Origin: Pisolithus tinctorius
Lineage: Eukaryota; Basidiomycota; Agaricomycetes; Boletales; Pisolithaceae
Direction: 5' to 3'
Length of the DNA stretch: 64,000 bases
Assembly: GCA_024663395.1 (NCBI GenBank)
Contig: JANFAH010000078.1
Span: forward strand, 124,001-188,000
Below the pieces are notes generated by a model that searched no databases, was not told where the DNA came from, and was given only the letters and a program-made list of their open reading frames with translations. Positions 45,620 through 56,423 of this stretch are shown here, piece after piece (position 1 is the first letter of the stretch; each line of letters opens with the position of its first letter). The position numbers were made by a program, and so were the translations under genes.

Positions 45620-45921
45620 ACACTCAGAACGGCTCACAACGACGACAGAACGTGGACAGGTGTGTGGGGATTAGACAATCAAGCGTATATGCTGATACAA
45701 GATGCTCAACAGAGCAAGTGAGAGGAAAGAGAGAAAAAGAAGAGACGACCTGCGCATACATGCAGCACCAGTATATATATCCCCAGGGTCCAAACAGTAC
45801 AACACAGCAGGAGGGATCCGCACGGGGAATAGGAGATGTGACGACGTGAAGCGATAGCGTGAACGGTGCGTACGGTGCGTGAGTGGCAAGCGGTAAGTGG
45901 TAAGGTAAGCGAACGCTTACA
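45620..45921 (-). repeat. 3' LTR of Gypsy element 2 (302 bp)
   Basis: Differs from the other LTR only at 45,661, 45,690, 45,746 and 45,754, all CpG/TpG or CpG/CpA exchanges. Contains a TATATATA box near 45,772-45,780. Confidence 0.9.
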
Positions 45922-45984
45922 CCCTCCCAGCCCATAAAAAAAGGCAACCGGGGGGAGAAGGAGCGTGAGTGGGCGTGAACCCTG

Positions 45985-46088
45985 CATCTTCTTCAGCATC
46001 TTCTTCGTCAACCTGACCTCAACTCTTCTTCGTCAACCTCAACATCTTCTTCGTCAACCTGTCCTCAACTCTTCTTCGTCAACCTTAA
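45985..46088 (-). repeat. Small tandem repeat in the 3' untranslated part of Gypsy element 2
   Basis: Four copies of CTTCTTCGTCAACCT arranged as two about 46-bp dimers, between the end of pol and the polypurine tract. Confidence 0.75.
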
Positions 46089-46092
46089 CGCC

Positions 46093-49000
46093 CTACGGCG
46101 GGTGCTCCCTTTCCCAAACATCTAATGCCTCGCAATCCTCCAGATCCTTTTTTGTCAACCACTCATCATCCTCCGGTCCATACCCTAACCACCGCACCAA
46201 ATACTTCTTCGTCCTCCCAACCCGCTTCTCATCCAAGATCCGCTCAATCAAGTTCTCCAACTGACCATTCTCCGTGACCACAGGGCCCGGGCGAGGTAGC
46301 TCGCGAGAGGGGAAGAGTGTTGTATCATTAGGCACGAAGGCGCGTAGTTGACTGACGTGGAACGTGGTGCATGCGTTGGCTGCACGAGGCATGTCTAAGA
46401 CGTAGGAGGAGGTTTCGGGCGAAGCCGACAAGATGGTGTAGGGGCCATCATACCGTGGCATAAATTTGGCTACACGATTTGTTCCATTAGTAAGATATTC
46501 ACGACGACGATGTTTCGTAGATAGCCAAACCTTGTCCCCGACCGAAAACCTTGGGTCGGGGACGCGGCGTCGATTAGCCGCATGAGCTTGAGCCGCCTTT
46601 GCCGCGAGTAAGTTGTCACGCGCTTCGAGGACGTCCATCTCCAGACGAGCCAAAAAGGCAGCAGCGTCTGCATGTTCTGTCGTCTCAGCGTCCAAAGTGG
46701 AGATAGGGGGTAAGAGACGTGGAGAACGACCAAGGTGGAGCTGAAACGGGGAGAATCCCGTACTATTGCTAACGGTGTTCATAATATGGAAACGTACGCG
46801 AGGCAGGGCCTTGACCCAGCCTTTCTGGCTACGTTCGACATGGAAGCGAACACATTGGTTGACTGTCTTGTTGGTGCGCTCGCTTGCCCCGTCGGTCTGG
46901 GGATGGTACGACGAAGACATCTTGAGTTTAACTCCTGTCAACTTGTGAAGGGACCTCCAGAAGCGAGATAAGAAAAGCTTATCTCGATCTGAAATAACCT
47001 CCAAGGGAAGGCCGTTTTCACAATACCAATGATCGAAGAAAAGTGTAGCGAACTCCGAGGCGGTGATGGAACTTCGACAAGGCACAAGGCGTATGTCAGC
47101 GCCAAGGCGGTCCGTCATTGTGACGATCATATTGAAGCCGTGGTCCTCTGGTAAGGGACCGATGAAGTCGATGGCCACAGAGTCTCCACGAGCATCGGGG
47201 ACTGGCAGGGGATGTAATGGGCCCGCCGGTGCCGTAGTCGGAGACTTGTTGCGCATACAGTGAGTGCAAGCTGGGATATATGCAGATGCAAGGTCACGAC
47301 GCATGTTAGGCCAGTAGAACGAATTACGGAGAGCCGCATAGGTCTTGTCTGTGCCAAAATGGCCTAAGGCGTCATGGGCGAGGTGAAAGAAGCGTTCTCG
47401 TAGTGAATGTACACGGGGGATCACCAAGCGACCCGCGAGGTACAACAGGCCATCTCGTTCCTGTAGACCGGGCAGTGAGTCAAGAAGAGAGAACAGTCGC
47501 TGACAGAAGGGATCTTCTGTGTATCCTTTCAATATCTCCACTGTCAGCGACTTGTCCACCTCGACCGTGGACACTGCAGCCACGGGGGGGGCGTCATCCG
47601 AGCGTCGCGACAGGGCGTCAGCACCCACATTACGCTCGCCTTGAATATAACGAATCGTCAGATCAAACTGGGACATGTATTCTTGCCAGCGAGCTTGGCG
47701 CCGGGAGAGGTCGCGTTGTAGGGCAAAGTGCTGAAGGGTTCGATGATCAGTATACACCAACACCGGGGTCCCAAGCAGCTCGACCCTCCACTTCTTCAAG
47801 GCACGAATGATGGCGAGGAGTTCCTTCTCATGCACAGGGTAATTGAGTTCAGCACCACGAAGGGGAGTGGAATCGAAAGCAACCGGCCGAGCCGTCTCCC
47901 AAGTGGGTCCCCAAGAGAGAATTGCCCCAGTTCGGAAGTCCGAGGCATCGCATGTAAGGAAAATGCGGTTGTCACCTGGATTATCATGATCAATCGTCGT
48001 CAAACAGTGGGGACTGACCACGAGATCTTTGATGGCCTGGAAGGCCCGCTGATGGTCATCATTCCAGACAGGGAACTTGAGTTCCGCGGCCTTGGTTGTC
48101 AACGCGTTCAGAACATGCGTGTGCTCTGCGAGATTGGGAAGATGATCTGCAACGTAACGAACAAGGCCCAGGAAGGCCCGCATGTCCGTAACAGATCGTG
48201 GTACCGGCCAATCGAGGATCCTTGCGATCTTGGAAGAGTCGGGCTCGATTCCATGAGCAGAGACGCGATGGCCAAGAAACAGAACTTCAGTACAAAACAA
48301 CTGAGTCTTCTTAAGAGAACAATATAACTTAGCATCACGGAGAGCCTGGAGGACCGCACGGACGTTGCGTTCATGTTCCTCGAGCGTCTGCGACCAGATA
48401 ATAATGTCATCGAGATACACGTGGCAAATGCGACCGATTAGATGACGGAGGGCAGCAGACATCCGACGCTGATGAACCGCAGGGGCATTCCGCACCCCCA
48501 TAGGCATGACAGTCCACTCGTACAGGCCCCAAGGTGTGTGCACGGCTAACCATTTAATGTCGTCTGGATGAACCTTGGTCTGAAAGAAGGCATTGGTCAT
48601 ATCCAGTTTCGCGAAATACCTGCCTTTAGCACAATCACGAAGGATCTCATCGATGCGGGGTAACGGGTGGTTATCGGGGATCGTGTTCAGATTGAGTTGT
48701 CGAAAATCATTGACCCAGCGTGGCAACGCGGCAGGATCCGCCTTTGGAATAATGAACGCGGGCGAAGAGTGAGTACTATTGGAAGGCCGTAAACGCCCTG
48801 CATCCAGATGTTGTTGTAGTAACGTTTTCCACGCTTCGCGATACTTCTTTGGACAATTGTACGACCGAAGCTGGATCACCTTGTTGGCGTCCTTGGGCTG
48901 GACCCGGAAAAGCACATCGTCAGGCAGGGCATCCGTGGGCGGGATGTCGCTCGGGAAGCGATCAGCGAACTCAACCTTGAGTCGTGTATCGCGCTTTGTC

Positions 49001-50613
49001 AGCTCCTCAGCAGCCGCGAGGACCTCAATGCGATGCTGTACCGCGCCAATAACATCCACCCCACAGACCGGGGTGGACGCCACCTCCACAAGTTCGCGAT
49101 ACACAGGCAGAACGCTATGCAGCTCTGCAAGGACCGCACCCTTTAGTTGCTTGACAGCCTGAACGGTAGGGGTTACTGGTGAGGGGACAGGAGCCGGGAC
49201 GGGAGTTGGAGGATTCAACAAGTCATAACCAGTATCTTTATTAATACATGTACGGAGAGTGTGATCGACGACGAGCTGATTATGTGCAAGGAACGGGAGT
49301 CCTAACAAAAGTGGTGTACATAAACGGGGCGCAATGATTGCGCGGACGGACCGAGAACGAAAGCGTGCATCCGGGGAAAGACAAGATAGAACAACGTAAC
49401 TCTGCAGAGACATGACCTCCCGGTTACCAGAAGAAAGTGCTACCGAAACGTCGAGGGACTTGTGCAACTGACGGCGCCGTAACCCTAGCTTCGAGACAAG
49501 GGTTTCATCAATCAGAACTAAATGAGAACCACTGTCAATCAGTGCCTTCACAGGTAGAGGGAAGGTCACGTTAGGTCCTTCCAGGAGGCAGGACCACCGG
49601 AGATGGGGAACGGAAAGAGGTGCGACGTACTCTTCACCTGAGTCAGTTCCATCCCCCAGCGCAGCAGAGGGCATGACGACAGCAATGGCATCTGTGTCGT
49701 CATCCACTTCAGTGATGCGGGAGCGCTTCGCTGCAGGCTCCTCTTCGATGATTGCGGCAATAGGTTTGGCACGTTTCTTACGAGCGGCCTCAACGTCGGC
49801 AGCGGTCAGCGCTTTGTAGTTTTTTGCGTCAGGGAAATCATTTGGGCAATCACGTGTGATATGGTTTTGAAAGAGACGGCGGCATTTGAAACAGCCCGAG
49901 TTGTCCCGAAGGAGCTGGCGTTCCTCGACGGTGAGGGCAGGAGGGCGAGTGCGGGTGCGACCATCTGGTGCCTTCGAACCCGACGCTGCGGTGTTAGCTG
50001 AACGGCTAGGTTGAAAAGGCTTTCTACGAAGAGCCGCATCGAGTTTTGCAGCGTCGTGAACGCGTTTTTCGTCAAGCAAGCGGACCAGGTCGAGCCAAGC
50101 ACGGAACTGCTTCTCACGGCGGCCACCAGACAGGCGATATTCTGCAGTGAGATCCGGGTGCATGTGAGACTCTAGGTGAAAACGAAGATGGTCTTCAGTG
50201 AGGTGGAACTCGCTACCCCGTAACAGAACATTCAGACTCTCCACCTCGACAGCCCACAAGTGGAAGGCTTTGTTACCCTGCGTTGACGAGAGCATTTTCT
50301 GCTGGATAGCTTCCGCCCAGTCGCTGGGAAGCCAGTACGTACGGACTTCATCCATAAACTCCGAGAAGGAGAGGGCAGTCAGTCGACTGCCGTTGTTACT
50401 AATCCAGTCCTGCACACGAGGATCCAGAAGGTGACCCGCAACTTTGGCGACCTGAACGTCCTCTGCTACGCTTTTTAGCCGAAAGTAATTCTCGCAACCT
50501 AGTTCCCAGCTTCGCAACCCTTCCAGGGTGATGTCACCCGCTGTTAAGAAGGGAGGGGTTTTTCCAGGAGTGGTATTTTCGCATCGCGCTACCTGAGACT
50601 GTGTTGAGGACAT
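46093..50613 (-). CDS. gag-pol: Gag-Pol polyprotein of Gypsy element 2
   Basis: One uninterrupted frame. The first ATG (50,611-50,613) gives about 1,506 residues. The frame is also open upstream into the LTR (to 50,964) as a Ser/Pro-rich stretch without an ATG. Gag region, then a zinc knuckle CFKCRRLFQNHITRDC (spacing C-x2-C-x6-H-x4-C, two residues longer than the classic form). Protease ALIDSGSHLVLID. RT with CHVYLDDIIIWSQ. RNase H FLTCDASDFRTGAIL. Integrase zinc finger (HDALGHFGT ... CTHCMRNK) and catalytic IDFIGPL, ISDRDKLF and an E in DGASERTNK. C-terminal chromodomain IERILDEKRV ... YLVRWLGYGPEDDEW. No frameshift separates gag and pol, unlike element 1, so a different strategy must set the Gag to Pol ratio. 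Confidence 0.93.
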   Translation of the reverse strand: MSSTQSQVARCENTTPGKTPPFLTAGDITLEGLRSWELGCENYFRLKSVAEDVQVAKVAGHLLDPRVQDWISNNGSRLTALSFSEFMDEVRTYWLPSDWAEAIQQKMLSSTQGNKAFHLWAVEVESLNVLLRGSEFHLTEDHLRFHLESHMHPDLTAEYRLSGGRREKQFRAWLDLVRLLDEKRVHDAAKLDAALRRKPFQPSRSANTAASGSKAPDGRTRTRPPALTVEERQLLRDNSGCFKCRRLFQNHITRDCPNDFPDAKNYKALTAADVEAARKKRAKPIAAIIEEEPAAKRSRITEVDDDTDAIAVVMPSAALGDGTDSGEEYVAPLSVPHLRWSCLLEGPNVTFPLPVKALIDSGSHLVLIDETLVSKLGLRRRQLHKSLDVSVALSSGNREVMSLQSYVVLSCLSPDARFRSRSVRAIIAPRLCTPLLLGLPFLAHNQLVVDHTLRTCINKDTGYDLLNPPTPVPAPVPSPVTPTVQAVKQLKGAVLAELHSVLPVYRELVEVASTPVCGVDVIGAVQHRIEVLAAAEELTKRDTRLKVEFADRFPSDIPPTDALPDDVLFRVQPKDANKVIQLRSYNCPKKYREAWKTLLQQHLDAGRLRPSNSTHSSPAFIIPKADPAALPRWVNDFRQLNLNTIPDNHPLPRIDEILRDCAKGRYFAKLDMTNAFFQTKVHPDDIKWLAVHTPWGLYEWTVMPMGVRNAPAVHQRRMSAALRHLIGRICHVYLDDIIIWSQTLEEHERNVRAVLQALRDAKLYCSLKKTQLFCTEVLFLGHRVSAHGIEPDSSKIARILDWPVPRSVTDMRAFLGLVRYVADHLPNLAEHTHVLNALTTKAAELKFPVWNDDHQRAFQAIKDLVVSPHCLTTIDHDNPGDNRIFLTCDASDFRTGAILSWGPTWETARPVAFDSTPLRGAELNYPVHEKELLAIIRALKKWRVELLGTPVLVYTDHRTLQHFALQRDLSRRQARWQEYMSQFDLTIRYIQGERNVGADALSRRSDDAPPVAAVSTVEVDKSLTVEILKGYTEDPFCQRLFSLLDSLPGLQERDGLLYLAGRLVIPRVHSLRERFFHLAHDALGHFGTDKTYAALRNSFYWPNMRRDLASAYIPACTHCMRNKSPTTAPAGPLHPLPVPDARGDSVAIDFIGPLPEDHGFNMIVTMTDRLGADIRLVPCRSSITASEFATLFFDHWYCENGLPLEVISDRDKLFLSRFWRSLHKLTGVKLKMSSSYHPQTDGASERTNKTVNQCVRFHVERSQKGWVKALPRVRFHIMNTVSNSTGFSPFQLHLGRSPRLLPPISTLDAETTEHADAAAFLARLEMDVLEARDNLLAAKAAQAHAANRRRVPDPRFSVGDKVWLSTKHRRREYLTNGTNRVAKFMPRYDGPYTILSASPETSSYVLDMPRAANACTTFHVSQLRAFVPNDTTLFPSRELPRPGPVVTENGQLENLIERILDEKRVGRTKKYLVRWLGYGPEDDEWLTKKDLEDCEALDVWEREHPP

Positions 50614-50960
50614 CGCGAAGACAGGGAGAACCACTGTGAAGCTGTCAGACGACGATGAGCTATCCGTGGAAGTCGGAGACGGTGGAAGGGATGCTGGTAA
50701 CGGGATGTGTGAAGGGGAGATAGGCGGAGACGGAGCGGTGCTGGGCAGGGCCACGGGCAGTAGCGTAGATGGCAGGGGAGTAGAGGCAGCGTGTGACGTA
50801 GACAGCGAAGACGAAGACGAGGACAACGGCGATGACAACGATGTCGCGGGCGGAGGGTTATTCCCTCGACTACGGGTAGTCAAGGGTACGGGGACGGAGG
50901 GAACGCGACGGGACGGCAGTTTACGGGACGGCAGTTTGACACCTCTAGCAGGCGTCGACA

Positions 50961-51262
50961 ACACTCAGAACGGCTCACAACGACGACAGAACGTGGACAG
51001 GCGTGTGGGGATTAGACAATCAAGCGTATACGCTGATACAAGATGCTCAACAGAGCAAGTGAGAGGAAAGAGAGAAAAAGAAGAGATGACCTGCACATAC
51101 ATGCAGCACCAGTATATATATCCCCAGGGTCCAAACAGTACAACACAGCAGGAGGGATCCGCACGGGGAATAGGAGATGTGACGACGTGAAGCGATAGCG
51201 TGAACGGTGCGTACGGTGCGTGAGTGGCAAGCGGTAAGTGGTAAGGTAAGCGAACGCTTACA
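50961..51262 (-). repeat. 5' LTR of Gypsy element 2 (302 bp)
   Basis: Pairs with 45,620-45,921. Ends carry TGTAAG at the transcription side; the inner end is GAGTGT rather than the usual CA. Confidence 0.9.
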
Positions 51263-52250
51263 CATAGCTGAAAGGAGGTTGTCAAAGCACACCTGCGAAT
51301 TAGCGCTACGCAGTCGCGGACGCGAATTCACACAGTAGATTTCCTGCTGACTTGCATGTTGAATGGCAGGTCATAATATCTTCCAAAGATGAACAAGACC
51401 TTGGAAACGGACGGTATGCTCTGTTGTAACAAGCGACATTTGAAGCCAATTCAAGTTATCCATACGTACTTGATGTAGTAACTTGAGGACGCGAACAGAT
51501 GAGACGCAACCGTGACTATTAGTACTTCCAGATATACCTGACCGCATGTAAACGCAGTCTCAGGTCTAACCCTTACTTAGTTCGAGAACTGACTTACTGA
51601 GGCAGTTAACAGACGCTGCACGGTGACTCACTCTCCTTTATTTCGCACCCTGATTTTTTCTATAATGCATCGACCCTCTTGCACCTGCGACGCCATTTGA
51701 ACTGCAATTGCGATTACAAGCTCAGTGCTGTATGGAAGCACGACGTGCGTTCCACAGCACTGTCTGATCAGGTTCGTTGTCACCTGATCACAGTGTTCAC
51801 AGCTTGGTGGCGTTTCTGAAAAGTTCTGATGTGATTCGAACGAATTCGTGCTGTTTTGATCATCAAAGGCTGTAACTCTCCAAAGCCATCGGGGCTTGAA
51901 GCTGATAAGTTCAGGATCATTACGTAAATGATGGCTTTTCTCTCCACTCTGCTAAACCCGAAGTAGCCTTTGCTCGTTATGCAACGGAGTCATGGCGCCA
52001 CGCTATTGAGCGGATCAAGCGAATGGCAGCCCGGGCCGTGATCCTTCTTGCCGCCAGCTCCAAATGCTTTGATGGTCCAACTCACGCCATCATATTCGGA
52101 GGTCCAACGAAACACATGGTCACCTTTGGTTCAGGCGCTGTGCGTTGATGCTCGATTTTCAAGCTTTATCTCCCAATCAAGCTTCGTTATGGAACGTGAA
52201 TAAATAGTCAACGGTAAAAGAATACTTCGTTCACTGCACGACACTACATC
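51263..52250. other. Methyltransferase upstream region
   Basis: No gene. From about 51,820 it is similar to 58,900-59,340, upstream of the duplicate methyltransferase, for example around CATGGCAGCCCGGGC-type words near 52,024 and 59,132. Confidence 0.45.
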
Positions 52251-53498
52251 ATGCGTCCGTCCAGCCCATGCAAACATATCTGCAGCCGAAGAGAGCAGTT
52301 TGCATCACGCCTTGCAGCAGGTAGGATCATTTGGACATCAACATCAGAGTCCAAAGACCCCTGCTCAACATTATCTTCCACTCAGTATCAGCATTCTCCG
52401 GACTTTTCCTGCGTGGCTCCAACCGAGCTAGAAAAGAGCATTGTTCGTACGACGCCTTTCACTTCTCGAGGATCGAGCAAGGCGATAGCCTACCCAACGC
52501 AATGGCTCGCCATCAGCACATCCTCTTCGGTCAGCTTTTCCTGAGACCTAAGAAAAGAGTTCTCGCTGTGGCATGTGGCAGCGGCACCGTATCTCGACAA
52601 CTCGTGCATTTCTCTGACGTCGATGTCATCGGGATCGACACAGACAGTCGCCTTGTCCGTAGTTTGTATCCTCCTTCTGCTGGCATCCTGCTAGACCAAC
52701 ATTTAAATAGATTTCAAGGGCAAGGACCACTGCAGAAGAGGCAGGTCTTACAGATCGACTCACCTACCATCACGGTCAGCATCCCCACGTTGTCCTGTAC
52801 ATGATCTCGACTGACGATCGTCAACAGTCGGGGACCTTTGTGAAGCCCTTACTAACTTCCCGGACTGCTCTTTCGATGCTGTATTTGCCATTGAACTTGG
52901 ATATGTACGAGGTTCATATGCTTGTCATGGTTTGGGCTAACATATTGTCATAGCGAATCACTTCGCCAAAAATGTTTTATAAACATGTTAAGAGGATACT
53001 TAAGCCCTCCGGCAGAGTACATCACATCACCCCCACGCAGATCCACGTAAACTTACGCTGTTACATGTTAGCTTGCGATCTACGAATGGTGTTTCACCGA
53101 CGCAATGACTCCGACTGATCCAGAGCACGTAGTGGCGGCCCAGAACCTCCTGCAGAGCTTCCCAAAGACTGTACAGGAGAATCCCCTCAGTACCATTGCA
53201 GATCTTATGGCCAACCTGAGGGCAGGGGGACTCGTGAATGTTACCGCCAGAGACCTCTCTCTACGTCACACTGACATTCCGTGGTACCGTCCCCTCGAAA
53301 GCCAGCAGAGCACTCGATCCAGCCCATCTGTGTCTCTCAGCTGGTGGTACGGGCAACTGTCCAGCAGGGCGTTGTTGACAGCAGGGCGTCTACAAGTGCG
53401 TGCATAACAGCTCTCGTCTTCGCTTGGCTGATTTTATTCCCGAGCAGATATTTAGTCCAATGGTGCTCGTAACGGGCGAGAAAGGACCATCATTTTAG
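52251..53498 (+). CDS. Erg6-like SAM-dependent methyltransferase (unit 1 copy)
   Basis: Class I methyltransferase resembling sterol 24-C-methyltransferase. About six exons join in phase: introns near 52,321-52,381, 52,655-52,710, 52,778-52,829, 52,908-52,953, 53,017-53,072 and 53,397-53,446. Landmarks: RREQFASRLAA, then FHFSRIEQGDSLPNAMARHQH (the Erg6 FHF...AxARHEH block), SAM motif I VLAVACGSGTVSR, DVDVIGIDTD, ISRARTTAEEAGL, FDAVFAIELGY, HVKRILKPSGR, IYEWCFTDAM, DIPWYRPLE, and a C-terminus ending FSPMVLVTGEK. About 305 residues, shorter than Erg6 (about 350-380). The YEYGWG sterol-binding region is replaced by CSYDA, so the substrate may not be an ordinary sterol. Divergent from P450-A and followed by a P450 remnant. 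Confidence 0.72.
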
Positions 53499-53587
53499 CG
53501 CACTCACGAGTCTCGCGATAGTTTCACATTTACGACAGTCCCCGAGTGCTCACTGCAGAAGTGATTCATACACCGTTTAGGTGATGC

Positions 53588-53610
53588 GGCCATGTCTTCT
53601 TGACATGGCC
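53588..53610. terminator. Perfect 9-bp hairpin after the methyltransferase gene
   Basis: GGCCATGTC, loop TTCTT, GACATGGCC, 90 bp past the stop codon. It could influence 3' end formation or be chance; not conserved exactly at the duplicate (near 60,650). Confidence 0.3.
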
Positions 53611-54374
53611 AGGGGTAGTGTGTACACAACCTACTTACCCAGACTGGACTGTGACTGCGGTGTGACGCCACGGAACCCAAAAACAAGCAGAAATATCGAG
53701 ACACGATGTCCAGAAGTATAACATGGTTCAAGAGGGACAAAGAACGCTCGAATGAAAATCCTCTACTTCCTAGCAGCAAGAGAGCCGTTGGTTGTGGACG
53801 TCGCAGTCACTGAATTTGCTGAAGTCGTGGTTATGTTGGGGTGTGTGGCAACTCAGCGCATGTATTTTCGTTGTTAGATTCTAAGAAGAGAATAACGGCC
53901 TCTTGTTGTTGCGGTACTCTTGAAAGGGCACGGCAGCAGAGCGGATGAGGGTAGGGCCTTCACATTCATCGAAGGTGGTGGCATATATAAATAAGGCGAA
54001 GGGGGGAAAGCTTCCCCAACAAGTACTGGGTTGCAACGCCAAATAGAAGTATCCTAAGCTAATATGCATACTCTAGCATCACAATAAGCACCATCGTCCG
54101 GAGCTGGATCACCACCGAAAGTAGAAAGGTCAATGGAGAGATCGTGGCAAAACCCCATCGTGCTTCCAAAAGTTCAAATTCTTACTCTGCGTAATTGTAG
54201 GGGCGTCCACTGCGGACGCCAATGATACCATGAACGTTGCACGACATAGCAATGGACGAAAACAGGAGTAGCTCCACGGTGATGATAGTTGAGTACTTGA
54301 GTATCGGACGAGCTTCAGGTCACTCAAAATGCAAGACCAGCAAGCTTCGCATTCCATATCATTCATTTTTCGTG

Positions 54375-54540
54375 CTACTCTCTAGTCTCCTCATCACAGA
54401 GCTCGACGTCGACTTTCCATTCACGCAAGAAATGCACCAAGAAAGAAGCCGTCTCGACCTGGGCGAGCTTGCACGTTGAAACGTCTCCGGATTGTGATCT
54501 ATGCGGACGTGTTAGATGAATGAAGTGAATGTGACACGAG
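54375..54540 (-). pseudogene. Remnant of the second P450 (unit 1 copy)
   Basis: Matches the haem-side C-terminal exon of the P450 at 60,802-62,936: KLAQVETASFLVHFLREWKV here corresponds to KFTQVEAACFLAHFLRDWKL there, followed by DVELC and ETRE. Sequence similarity continues into the 3' end near 54,340. The rest of the gene is missing or unrecognisable, so only the tail of this copy survives. Confidence 0.75.
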
Positions 54541-54609
54541 CTCAACTTACGGATGGCGATCATGTTAATACTATGTAAAAGCCCTGCAGGCGCTCCTGGA
54601 TGCATGCGT

Positions 54610-56423
54610 TGATAGCACGTGAAAGCAGTGAATCAGTGATTACGAAGTTTTACAAACAGAAGGATCTTAAAGGACTCAAATTTCTATTGGGCGTATGTAC
54701 TTCTAGGAGGGAACTTAGAGTTTGTTTATGAAAGTGATGCAGCAAGATGGGGAACGTCGATGTCTATGGAAGAGGAAGAAAGTCTGTGCAAGCATCACAA
54801 ATATGAACAGTAGCAAATGGGTTGTTGCATAGAGACAATTACACAGAGTGGTAGATCACATAACTGCGGAATGGAATGGGAGACTATTATATTTTTCGGC
54901 AAAGAAGGGCGTACAAGCGGTGTTCGATGATGTGGAGGATTGGTGGGATGTAAAATGAAGTAGAGTCGCAAACTTGGCCACCGAGTGTCCAAAGAGAGTC
55001 GATGACACCCAGATACTAGAACGTGGTAATGAGGTTGTGCACGATGATGAGGAATTGTTGCGAAGTCGATAATCAACCACGATCACTCGGAGATTGGACT
55101 TGAGATCTACAAGCAAAGGCGGGGTGGTGGGTTTCTTCCCAGGAAATGGAGCAGAAACCACGGGGTACACCGACCCAATACTGAAATCATTGTGCATGGT
55201 AACGTGCTCAAACGTGTACTCTCGCCATATAAACTCGTAACTGATGGCGACCTCGTCACTGACACAAGCGACACGTCACCCGCCAGTTTTAGGCATGTTT
55301 TGGGATTTTTTTACAGTATTGGTTTATGTAATTGCCCTTTTAGGACGAACAAGAGAAGCAAGAAATCTCAGTGGTAGCAACTTCTGCCGATCACGAACTT
55401 GTTCGTCATTCCCTGTGAGTTGTCACTAGTCACTTCTGCCAACACTCTGCCGGGGTACTGAAGATGTGACGAAACCGACTCATACCTGGGCATGCTTTCA
55501 GGGAATGCACCATGTGTCGTCTTTGATTCTGCGCTTGCTCTCAGTGTAATTGTATGGCAGTCAGCTGTGGGGAATATGCTCCTAGGAGGTTTCGATTTGA
55601 TTCTACTTCTTCTTACAACCGATCGGCGTACATAGGCAAGCTATGTATGGGAGGGTTTGTTCAACTTTGCACCAAGCCGGAACTGCCTACTGTGCCTTGA
55701 TCCGTTTCTAGTTGAGTGTATGCATCACTGATGTCACCCTATTCGACGGTGTATACTTACTGATCTTCGTGACAGCACTTATAGTCTCCCAACTGCATTC
55801 GAGTGAAGACGATCCCATCGTCAAATTGCAAAGGCTTGCGTTGCGCCTGCCATACTACCCCTATTACACTTCTCCAGTCCGTGTAGTTGGTTGCACAAGA
55901 GACACTTCACCGGGAAGTTCCCATGGCATCTTCGGAGCGGTTCCAGCGCTCCTATGCAGTGTATGACTCGTTCAATGGTATCTGTGTGGGGATGGTATCG
56001 GTACGGGCGATTGGTACGGCCCAGACTATCTCGAGAACTCCTCTCAAGAAGCGCCTAGTGTGCTAGCTTTCACTGCTAGCGTTCTATATTAGTTTTCTTG
56101 CTGTTCCGAATAGGACAGGCATATCTGTCGCGAACACTTTTCGGCATGGATACCAGGTACGTTGCTGCATTGGTGTTTTTGCTAGGACAAGCATCTGGGA
56201 CTCAAGTACTCAGGGTTGACCCTGTGATTTCTCGCTTGTCGGTATTGATATACTCATGTTCGTCGTTTGTAGCCCTTGTGCGTGACACCCGATGGCCTCA
56301 TTATCTGGATGCGAGCCATTTGCAATGATGCTCAGTACTGCTCTTCATGCACTTTCCCAGTTTATCTATTACAACAGCCACCTTACTTGTCGACACGTAT
56401 CTCGGGGACATACTACGAACAAA
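54610..56423. other. Spacer between duplicated units
   Basis: No supported gene. The sequence between about 54,600 and 56,250 has short ORFs without domains. Confidence 0.4.

Larger units (their letters stand above)
45620..51262 (-). mobile_element. Ty3/Gypsy element 2, chromodomain type, single gag-pol ORF
   Basis: 5,643 bp on the minus strand, with 302-bp LTRs at both ends. The RNA start side is at 51,262 (TGTAAGCG) and a GGGCTGGGAGGG polypurine tract lies directly next to the 3' LTR. The flanking five bases (TGAGT left, CATAG right) do not match, so no target duplication is visible. It lies between P450-A and the methyltransferase, in their divergent intergenic space. The body is intact. 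The LTRs differ at four of 302 positions. Confidence 0.9.

Noticed and set aside
50636..51190. 184-codon plus-strand ORF, Asp/Glu/Gly-rich
   Set aside because: Antisense shadow of the Ser/Pro-rich start of Gypsy element 2 and its LTR.
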